Assembly (NCBI GenBank): GCA_024639925.1
Contig: JAHEGA010000039.1
Coordinates: 1-5,092 of the forward strand
DNA from: Microbacteriaceae bacterium
GTDB lineage: Bacteria; Actinomycetota; Actinomycetes; Actinomycetales; Microbacteriaceae
DNA length: 5,092 nucleotides
Direction: 5' to 3'
Below are positions 1 to 5,092 of this stretch, one piece after another (within the stretch, counting starts at the first letter, position 1; each line of letters opens with the position of its first letter). A model generated the notes under the pieces. The model had not been told where the DNA came from. It was given only the letters and a program-made list of their open reading frames with translations, and did not search any database. The translations under genes and the position numbers were made by a program.

Positions 1-11
1 CCTCGAAGGCG

Positions 12-770
12 TCACCTACCGCTGATGACCAGATCAACGCGGCCGTCCTTGGCGCTAGCCGCATCGCAGTCATAACCTTCGGATGCTCCCCACTGAACAA
101 AATCATCGAGCGATTCAAGGTGGGCGCCGGTAACCGCGAGCTGTTTCACCAGCTCGCCCTTGACCGCTTTGTTCGCATGCCCCAGGGCTTTGCGTGAGCC
201 GCGCGGACCGGGCGTGACCAAGGTCAGAAAGACACCACGCTGCTCAGGAACCGGAGCCAGCGACCGATACCCCTCGCTGCGCAGGTCGAGGATGAATCCC
301 GGGGCCTCAGCCCAAAGGTCGTCGGCTACCGCGCTCCAGTGCTTGCCTGGCTTACCTGAAGCCAATGGAGAATCAAAAGACAGACGGTAGGCGGGAATCG
401 GGTCGGTGGCCATCACCAATCCCCACAGCGCAGAGAACACCCCCACTCGGGTATTAACAAAAGCCTGCTGCGCTGCCGGGAGATCTGGATACCCAAGGGC
501 GTCGTAGAGCACACCGGTATAGCGCTCCAGAGCGGGCAAGACCAGCGAAGAGCGCAATTCCTGGTTGCGAGCAACATCTCCATCACCCTTCACGCCCAAT
601 TTCAGAGCGCGCTTTGCCCGGTCAACATCGGACGAGAGCTCAATGAGCTCAGCAATAAGGTTTTCTCTCACCGCAGTCGTGCTGGGAAAGCTGAGCTCTG
701 CGAGGTCAAGGGAGGTTCCCGGTACCCCTCCCGAAACTTTTGTCTCTGAAGGGGGAAGGACGAGCAACAT
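12..770 (-). CDS. yaaA: Peroxide stress protein YaaA (DUF328/UPF0246 family)
   Basis: A 252-residue protein, close to the roughly 258 residues of E. coli YaaA. The sequence shows the N-terminal LPPSETK motif (residues 5-11) typical of actinobacterial members. It also has RYTGVLYDAL (83-92) and the family core SALWGLVMATDPIPAYRL (113-130), where E. coli-type proteins have SGLYG...DLI.PYRLEM. A C-terminal HANKAVKGELVKQL segment (198-211) matches the family's conserved lysine/arginine-rich end. No signal peptide or membrane segment is seen, so it should be cytoplasmic. In E. coli, YaaA is induced by OxyR and limits free intracellular iron during hydrogen peroxide stress; the biochemical mechanism is not settled, and the role here is inferred from the family. 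The ATG at 768-770 is the natural start because it gives the family's MLxxLPPSE opening. It lies 6 bases after the atpC stop. The nearest purine-rich site, GGAG at 786-789, is 15 bases away and so poorly placed, which suggests translational coupling to atpC. The TGA stop is at 12-14. Confidence 0.9.
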   Translation of the reverse strand: MLLVLPPSETKVSGGVPGTSLDLAELSFPSTTAVRENLIAELIELSSDVDRAKRALKLGVKGDGDVARNQELRSSLVLPALERYTGVLYDALGYPDLPAAQQAFVNTRVGVFSALWGLVMATDPIPAYRLSFDSPLASGKPGKHWSAVADDLWAEAPGFILDLRSEGYRSLAPVPEQRGVFLTLVTPGPRGSRKALGHANKAVKGELVKQLAVTGAHLESLDDFVQWGASEGYDCDAASAKDGRVDLVISGR

Positions 771-776
771 CAGGGT

Positions 777-1037
777 CTAGATAATCTCCGCAAGACCTGC
801 CACAACAGTGACCACGTTGTTGTCCACGGAGAGGAATCCGTCCTCAGCCTTGGCGGTCACCTTCTGGCCATCAACCGTGGTGATGCGCACCTCACCGGCT
901 GCCAACACGCCTAGGGTGGGTTCGTGCCCCGCGAGGACACCAATTTCCCCCTCCGTGGTTTTGGCAACCACCATTGTCGCTTCCCCTGACCACACTTCGG
1001 CGGCAGCAGAAACAACGGTGACCTGAAGGTGTGCCAC
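777..1037 (-). CDS. atpC: F1Fo ATP synthase epsilon subunit, short form without C-terminal helical domain
   Basis: Epsilon links the gamma shaft to the c-ring and, in many bacteria, inhibits ATP hydrolysis through a C-terminal two-helix arm. The 86-residue product covers only the N-terminal beta-sandwich. It has LQVTVVSAAAEVWSGEA (residues 4-20), the conserved turn GEIGVLAGHEPTLGVL (30-45, canonical G.IG.L.GH.P) and the last strand GFLSVDNNVVTVVAG (67-81), and it ends at AEII. E. coli epsilon is about 139 residues, so the inhibitory arm is absent. I chose the GTG at 1035-1037, giving an MAHLQV opening as in homologues. It follows the atpD TAG by 2 bases and has AAGGAG at 1049-1054. A longer reading from a GTG at 1068-1070 would add 11 non-family residues and overlap atpD by 31 bases; I consider it wrong. 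The short end does not look like a frameshift, because yaaA begins 6 bases after the TAG at 777-779. Confidence 0.93.
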   Translation of the reverse strand: MAHLQVTVVSAAAEVWSGEATMVVAKTTEGEIGVLAGHEPTLGVLAAGEVRITTVDGQKVTAKAEDGFLSVDNNVVTVVAGLAEII

Positions 1038-1039
1038 GA

Positions 1040-2479
1040 CTAGCCGTTCTCCTTCTGGATGCCGGCCCACTTCTCTTCCACATCGCCGATCGAACCGACG
1101 TTGAAGAAGGCCTGCTCGGCCACGTGGTCAAACTCACCCTTCGCAATGGCATCAAAGGACTCAATAGTGTCCTTGAGCGGCACCGTGGAGCCTTCCACAC
1201 CGGTGAACTTCTTCGCCATGTAGGTGTTCTGGGACAAGAACTGCTGAATACGACGAGCACGGGAAACCGTGACCTTGTCTTCTTCGCTGAGCTCGTCGAC
1301 ACCGAGGATGGCAATGATTTCCTGCAGCTCTTTGTTCTTCTGCAGGATCTGCTTCACCGTGGTGGCCACGCGGTAGTGGTCATCACCGATGTACAGGGGG
1401 TCCAGGATACGGCTGGTTGAGGTCAGCGGATCCACTGCCGGGTAAAGACCCTTGGCGGCAATCTCACGGCTGAGCTCAGTGGTCGCATCCAAGTGAGCGA
1501 AGGTTGTCGCCGGTGCGGGGTCTGTGTAGTCATCAGCGGGCACATAAATGGCCTGGAGAGACGTAATCGAGTTACCTCGGGTCGAGGTAATCCGCTCCTG
1601 CAAAACACCCATTTCATCGGCGAGGTTCGGCTGGTAACCCACAGCAGAGGGCATACGACCGAGAAGTGTCGAGACTTCCGAACCTGCCTGCGTGAAACGG
1701 AAGATGTTGTCGATAAAGAGCAGGACGTCCTGGTTCTGAACATCGCGGAAGTATTCGGCCATGGTCAAGGCCGAAAGCGCCACGCGCAAACGGGTGCCGG
1801 GCGGCTCATCCATCTGTCCGAAGACGAGGGCAGTCTTGTCGAAGACGCCCGCCTCTTCCATCTCACCGATCAGGTCGTTACCTTCACGAGTACGCTCACC
1901 CACACCGGCAAACACCGACACACCACCGTGGTCTTGGGCAACACGCTGAATCATTTCCTGAATCAGAACGGTCTTACCCACACCGGCTCCACCGAAGAGA
2001 CCGATTTTTCCACCGAGCACGTAGGGGGTGAGCAGGTCGATGACCTTGATACCCGTCTCAAAGAGCTGAGTCTTGGATTCCAGCTGGTCGAAGGGAGGTG
2101 GCGTGCGGTGGATGCTCCAACGCTCCACACCCTCAAGCTTGTCGTCGGAGTTCAACACCTCACCGAGAACGTTGAACACCTTGCCCTTAGTGACATCGCC
2201 CACTGGCACCGAGATGGGGCCTCCGGTGTCACGCACTTCCTGGCCGCGCACCACACCATCGGTGGGCTTCAAAGCAATCGCGCGCACGAGGTCGTCACCC
2301 AGGTGCTGGGCAACCTCCAGTGTCAGCGTGGTGGTCTCGCCACCAATGGTGACCGACGTCTGCAGGGCGTTATAAATCTCGGGGATGGAGTCGTGAGGAA
2401 ACTCAACGTCAATCACCGGACCGGTAACGCGGGCAACACGACCGGTGGCTGTTGCTTGCTTCGTGGCGCTCTTGCTCAT
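1040..2479 (-). CDS. atpD: F1Fo ATP synthase beta subunit (catalytic)
   Basis: Beta carries the three catalytic sites of the alpha3beta3 hexamer and makes ATP from ADP and phosphate as gamma rotates (EC 7.1.2.2), on the cytoplasmic face of the membrane. The 479-residue length is normal. All diagnostic motifs are intact: the N-terminal beta-barrel (about 12-85, GRVARVTGPVIDVEF); the Walker A loop GGAGVGKT (163-170); the catalytic glutamate in GERTREG (E195); the Walker B strand DVLLFID ending at D257; the ATP synthase alpha/beta signature region around PSAVGYQP (277-284); and the DELSEED lever (395-401), which contacts gamma. The first 11 residues are a polar, Ala/Thr/Lys-rich lead. The ATG at 2477-2479 lies 17 bases after the atpG stop. 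The TAG stop at 1040-1042 is 2 bases before the atpC start, and the last codons also hold the atpC Shine-Dalgarno, so atpD and atpC are probably translationally coupled. Confidence 0.98.
   Translation of the reverse strand: MSKSATKQATATGRVARVTGPVIDVEFPHDSIPEIYNALQTSVTIGGETTTLTLEVAQHLGDDLVRAIALKPTDGVVRGQEVRDTGGPISVPVGDVTKGKVFNVLGEVLNSDDKLEGVERWSIHRTPPPFDQLESKTQLFETGIKVIDLLTPYVLGGKIGLFGGAGVGKTVLIQEMIQRVAQDHGGVSVFAGVGERTREGNDLIGEMEEAGVFDKTALVFGQMDEPPGTRLRVALSALTMAEYFRDVQNQDVLLFIDNIFRFTQAGSEVSTLLGRMPSAVGYQPNLADEMGVLQERITSTRGNSITSLQAIYVPADDYTDPAPATTFAHLDATTELSREIAAKGLYPAVDPLTSTSRILDPLYIGDDHYRVATTVKQILQKNKELQEIIAILGVDELSEEDKVTVSRARRIQQFLSQNTYMAKKFTGVEGSTVPLKDTIESFDAIAKGEFDHVAEQAFFNVGSIGDVEEKWAGIQKENG
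1049..1054 (-). promoter_or_regulatory. Shine-Dalgarno for atpC inside the end of atpD
   Basis: AAGGAG on the minus strand lies within the last sense codons of atpD, 11 bases before the GTG at 1035-1037. It favours that GTG over the upstream in-frame GTG at 1068-1070, which the site would follow rather than precede. The spacing is slightly long but usable. Confidence 0.65.
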
Positions 2480-2496
2480 ATCGTCTTTCTCTTTCT
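2480..2496 (-). promoter_or_regulatory. atpG-atpD intergenic spacer with weak purine-rich ribosome binding site
   Basis: The 17 bases between the atpG TAA and the atpD ATG read AGAAAGAGAAAGACGAT on the coding strand. They are almost all purine but contain no AGGAG core. The likely ribosome contact is AAAGAG or GAGAAAG. The beta subunit is needed at three copies per enzyme, so a weak core here is slightly surprising; coupling from atpG may help initiation. Confidence 0.45.
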
Positions 2497-3396
2497 TTAC
2501 TTCGCCGAAACGAGGGCGTCGGCGCCGCCCACGATTTCGGAAATTTGCTGGGTGATTTCGGCCTGCCGAGCATTGTTCGACAGGGTGGTGTACTGCTGGA
2601 TGAGTTTGTCCGCGTTGTCGCTGGCGGACTTCATAGCTTTCTGGCGTGCTGCATGCTCTGAAGCTGCAGATTGCAGCATCGCCGTGAAAATGCGGTTTTC
2701 GATGTACACCGGGAGCAACGCGTCCAACACATCGTCGGGCTCTGGCTCGAATTCGTAGAGCGGGAACACTTCGGTGTCTCCTGGCTCATCAACGCCCTCC
2801 ACCACCTCGAGAGGCAGAACCCGAACAACCTCGGGTGACTGGGTCACCAGCGACACAAAACGGTTGTAGACGATGTGGATCTCATCCACACCACCCTCCG
2901 AGCTGTCCTTGATGAACCGCTCAATCAGAGTGGTGGCAATTTCTTTCGCCGTCTCAAACTGTGGCTGATCCGTGTTGCCGGTCCAGGCCTGCTCCACAGC
3001 ACGCTGGCGGAAGGCAAAGTTACCCACGGCCTTGCGTCCCACGACGTAGTTGACGACTTCCTTGCCCTCGCCTTCGAGGCGTGCGCGAAGGTCGCCGGCT
3101 TCGCGGAGGACCTGGGAGCTGAATGCTCCCGCCAAGCCGCGGTCGGAGGTAAAAATCACCATGGCAGCCCGAACCGGCTTTTCTGACTCGGTCAACAACG
3201 GGTGGTCGATGTTCGAATACGTTGCCACGGCGGACACAGCGCGCGTTACCGCCCGCGAATACGGGAGCGCTGAGGTCATCCGGGCCTGGGCTTTTTGAAT
3301 TCGGGAAGCCGAAATCAACTCCATAGCTCGTGTGATCTTCTTGGTGGTGGTGGCAGAACGAATCTTCTGCCTATACACCCGAAGTTGCGCACCCAT
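2497..3396 (-). CDS. atpG: F1Fo ATP synthase gamma subunit (central rotor shaft)
   Basis: Gamma is the single asymmetric shaft inside the alpha3beta3 hexamer; its rotation couples proton flow through the c-ring to ATP synthesis. The 299-residue product has the expected layout. An N-terminal coiled-coil helix (about 1-60) holds the family opening QLRVYRQKIRSATTTKKITRAMELISA (5-31). A Rossmann-like middle domain follows (about 75-210, with SDRGLAGAF at 84-92 and VDEIHIVYNRF at 170-180). The C-terminal coiled-coil helix (about 225-290) includes ENRIFTAMLQSAASEHAARQKAMKSASDNA (233-262) and ends in ITQQISEIVGGADAL, the most conserved part of the family. Before VDEIHIV the connecting stretch is short (FIKDSSEGG, 161-169), without the longer acidic loop known in mycobacterial gamma. 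The ATG at 3394-3396 is preceded by AAGGA. It follows atpA by 26 bases and precedes atpD by 17. Confidence 0.97.
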   Translation of the reverse strand: MGAQLRVYRQKIRSATTTKKITRAMELISASRIQKAQARMTSALPYSRAVTRAVSAVATYSNIDHPLLTESEKPVRAAMVIFTSDRGLAGAFSSQVLREAGDLRARLEGEGKEVVNYVVGRKAVGNFAFRQRAVEQAWTGNTDQPQFETAKEIATTLIERFIKDSSEGGVDEIHIVYNRFVSLVTQSPEVVRVLPLEVVEGVDEPGDTEVFPLYEFEPEPDDVLDALLPVYIENRIFTAMLQSAASEHAARQKAMKSASDNADKLIQQYTTLSNNARQAEITQQISEIVGGADALVSAK

Positions 3397-3406
3397 TGTC
3401 TTAGTG

Positions 3407-3411
3407 TCCTT
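3407..3411 (-). promoter_or_regulatory. Shine-Dalgarno for atpG
   Basis: AAGGA (part of AAAAGGA) on the minus strand lies 10 bases before the atpG ATG, inside the 26-base atpA-atpG spacer. It supports the chosen start. Confidence 0.65.
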
Positions 3412-3422
3412 TTAGCTCGTAA

Positions 3423-5060
3423 TTAGCGCTTGCGCTTGACGATTTTCTCTTGGTTGATGTCCTCAGATTCCAGAGCGTCAAACTCTTCACTGCCTGGCTG
3501 CCCGAGACCTTCTGCTCCGCTGCCCTGGAACGCGGTGACAAAAGCGTCGACCTCTTTCTCCAGCTCAGCTTTGGTCTTGTCATCCAACACCTTGGTGTCG
3601 CGCAGTGTGGTGAGAATTTTGGTGTTACGACGCAAGTGATCCAGCAGTTCGCTCTCGAACTTCAGGACGTCTTCCACCTCGATGGTGTCGAGCTTGCCGT
3701 TTGTTCCCGCCCAGATGGAGACCACTTGCTCCTCCACAGGGTAGGGAGAGTACTGAGGCTGCTTCAGCAGCTCCGTCAGGCGAGCACCACGAGCCAACTG
3801 GTTCCGGCTTGCTGCATCCAAGTCGGATGCGAACATTGCGAAGGCTTCGAGCGAGCGATACTGCGCAAGCTCGAGCTTCAATGTTCCCGAGACCGACTTG
3901 ATCGACTTCACCTGAGCGTCTCCACCCACACGGGACACGGAGATACCCACGTCCACAGCGGGGCGCTGGTTGGAGAGGAACAAATCGGACTGAAGGAAGA
4001 TCTGGCCATCGGTGATCGAAATCACGTTGGTCGGAATGAAGGCTGACACGTCGTTTGCCTTGGTCTCGATGATCGGCAGACCGGTCATCGAACCGCCCCC
4101 CATTTCGTCGGAGAGCTTGGCGCAACGCTCGAGCAGACGCGAGTGCAAGTAGAAGACGTCACCGGGGTACGCTTCACGACCCGGTGGGCGACGCAGCAAC
4201 AGCGACACCGCACGGTAGGCCTCTGCCTGCTTCGAGAGGTCATCAAAGATGATCAAAACGTGCTTTGAGTCATACATCCAGTGCTGCCCAATGGCGGAAC
4301 CGGTGTAAGGAGCCAAGTACTTGAAGCCTGCGGGGTCGGAGGCCGGTGCCGCAACAATGGTGGTGTAGTCCATGGCGCCGGCTGCTTCGAGAGCGCCCTT
4401 CACACCGGCAATGGTCGAACCTTTTTGACCAATAGCCACATAGATGCAGCGAACCTGCTGGTTCGGGTCACCGGTTTCCCAGTTAGCTTTTTGGTTGATG
4501 ATGGTGTCGATCGCGATAGCGGTTTTACCCGTCTGGCGGTCACCAATGATCAACTGGCGCTGACCACGGCCCACAGGAATCATGGCGTCGATCGCCTTGA
4601 TGCCGGTCTGGAGAGGCTCGTGCACACTACGACGAGCCATGACGCCGGGAGCTTGCAGCTCAAGGGCGCGACGCTCTTTGCTCTTGATGGCACCCAAACC
4701 ATCAATGGGGTTACCCAGCGGGTCGACAACGCGTCCGAGGAATCCTTCGCCCACAGGAACCGAGAGCACCTCACCGGTGCGAGTGACTTCCTGACCTGCT
4801 TCAATGCCGCTGAATTCACCGAGGACAACAACACCGATCTCGTTCTCATCCAGGTTCTGGGCCAAGCCCAGGGTGCCATCGGCAAATTTCACCAACTCGT
4901 TGGCCATACATCCGGGCAAACCCTCGACGTGGGCGATGCCATCCGCTGCATCCACCACGTGACCCACCTCAGTGGTCGTGGCGGAACCCGGGTCATACGA
5001 ACTCGCGAACTCGCTCAGCGCGTCGCGGATTTCATCCGGGTTGATCGTAATTTCTGCCAT
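3423..5060 (-). CDS. atpA: F1Fo ATP synthase alpha subunit with actinobacterial C-terminal extension
   Basis: Alpha alternates with beta in the F1 hexamer, binds non-catalytic nucleotide and supplies the arginine finger to the beta catalytic site. The 545-residue product shows an N-terminal stalk-contacting segment (1-25) and a beta-barrel (about 26-95, with GIAHVEGLPGCMANEL at 41-56). It has the Walker A loop GDRQTGKT (173-180), a Walker B strand HVLIIFDD (267-274), the PPGREAYPGDVFYLHSRLLER segment (292-312) and the alpha/beta signature with the arginine finger in ISVSRVGG (R377). A helical C-terminal domain runs to about residue 511. E. coli alpha is 513 residues; the extra 30 or so (about 512-545) are Gly/Glu/Asp-rich and end in VKRKR, like the regulatory tail of mycobacterial alpha (about 549 residues). 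The ATG at 5058-5060 has AAGGA 6 bases upstream; no alternative start codon lies between it and the window edge. The TAA is at 3423-3425. Confidence 0.98.
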   Translation of the reverse strand: MAEITINPDEIRDALSEFASSYDPGSATTTEVGHVVDAADGIAHVEGLPGCMANELVKFADGTLGLAQNLDENEIGVVVLGEFSGIEAGQEVTRTGEVLSVPVGEGFLGRVVDPLGNPIDGLGAIKSKERRALELQAPGVMARRSVHEPLQTGIKAIDAMIPVGRGQRQLIIGDRQTGKTAIAIDTIINQKANWETGDPNQQVRCIYVAIGQKGSTIAGVKGALEAAGAMDYTTIVAAPASDPAGFKYLAPYTGSAIGQHWMYDSKHVLIIFDDLSKQAEAYRAVSLLLRRPPGREAYPGDVFYLHSRLLERCAKLSDEMGGGSMTGLPIIETKANDVSAFIPTNVISITDGQIFLQSDLFLSNQRPAVDVGISVSRVGGDAQVKSIKSVSGTLKLELAQYRSLEAFAMFASDLDAASRNQLARGARLTELLKQPQYSPYPVEEQVVSIWAGTNGKLDTIEVEDVLKFESELLDHLRRNTKILTTLRDTKVLDDKTKAELEKEVDAFVTAFQGSGAEGLGQPGSEEFDALESEDINQEKIVKRKR

Positions 5061-5066
5061 GGTTTT

Positions 5067-5071
5067 TCCTT
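5067..5071 (-). promoter_or_regulatory. Shine-Dalgarno for atpA
   Basis: AAGGA (within AAAAGGAAAAA) on the minus strand ends 6 bases before the atpA ATG, a near-ideal spacing. The 32 bases upstream of atpA that fall in the window contain no stop codon of a preceding gene and no start codon in frame with atpA. The presumed atpH (delta) end must therefore lie beyond 5092, and the spacer is at least about 30 bases. No promoter can be called in so short a stretch. Confidence 0.75.
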
Positions 5072-5092
5072 TTGTTGGGTGTTCGGTTCGGG

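Noticed and set aside
1..11. The bases after the yaaA stop, as the start of another gene or a terminator.
   Set aside because: Eleven bases are too few to support any call.
771..800. Possible terminator or promoter between atpC and yaaA.
   Set aside because: Only 6 bases separate the two genes. I see no GC-rich hairpin followed by a T run, and no convincing -10/-35 pair in the end of atpC.
1493..2758. A 421-codon open frame on the plus strand, antisense to atpD and part of atpG.
   Set aside because: It lies opposite two unmistakable conserved genes and crosses the boundary between them. Its translation is rich in His, Arg and Thr from complemented GC-biased codons, and it has no recognisable domain. 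Long antisense frames are common where the sense gene avoids TTA, CTA and TCA codons.
3397..3422. A possible small inverted repeat in the atpA-atpG spacer (TTAGCTCGTAATTAGC).
   Set aside because: The arms do not pair over more than a few bases and there is no T run; the spacer is explained by the atpG Shine-Dalgarno.
3450..4046. A 198-codon plus-strand open frame opposite atpA.
   Set aside because: It is fully antisense to conserved atpA coding sequence and has no family resemblance; it is a codon-bias shadow.
3625..4125. A 166-codon minus-strand frame inside atpA in another phase, rich in Arg and Gly.
   Set aside because: It is an out-of-frame shadow of atpA, which carries every expected motif in its own frame across this stretch.

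Overview
All five genes in this window lie on the minus strand, head to tail, with gaps of 2 to 26 bases. They are the distal half of a bacterial F1Fo ATP synthase operon followed by one extra gene. Read in the direction of transcription (high to low coordinates), the order is atpA (alpha), atpG (gamma), atpD (beta), atpC (epsilon) and yaaA (peroxide-stress YaaA/DUF328/UPF0246 family). The usual upstream genes atpB-E-F-H would lie beyond base 5092. The window therefore has neither the operon promoter nor, as far as I can see, its terminator.

The organism looks like a high- to medium-GC actinobacterium, and the protein sequences suggest Microbacteriaceae or a close relative. The reasons are the 545-residue alpha subunit with an acidic-then-basic C-terminal tail (an actinobacterial trait), the style of the gamma C-terminus, the actinobacterial YaaA N-terminus (LPPSETK) and GC-rich third codon positions. 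This placement is by eye, not from a search.

Layout: 5061-5092 is the atpA leader with a good Shine-Dalgarno. 3423-5060 is atpA. 2497-3396 is atpG. 1040-2479 is atpD. 777-1037 is atpC, with a GTG start 2 bases after the atpD stop. 12-770 is yaaA, starting 6 bases after the atpC stop. Bases 1-11 hold nothing recognisable. No stretch over 32 bases lacks a gene, and I see no RNA genes, mobile elements, repeats or CRISPR.

Functionally, alpha3beta3 is the catalytic hexamer, gamma is the rotating shaft, and epsilon binds gamma and the c-ring. All nucleotide-binding and catalytic motifs are intact in alpha and beta, so the enzyme should be functional. The points worth a second look concern regulation of ATP hydrolysis. 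Epsilon has only its beta-sandwich domain and lacks the C-terminal inhibitory helices. Alpha carries the actinobacterial C-terminal extension. Gamma seems to lack the long loop that the alpha tail engages in mycobacteria. The second theme is the tight attachment of yaaA to the operon. I found no undescribed system here; this is mainly a conserved housekeeping region.
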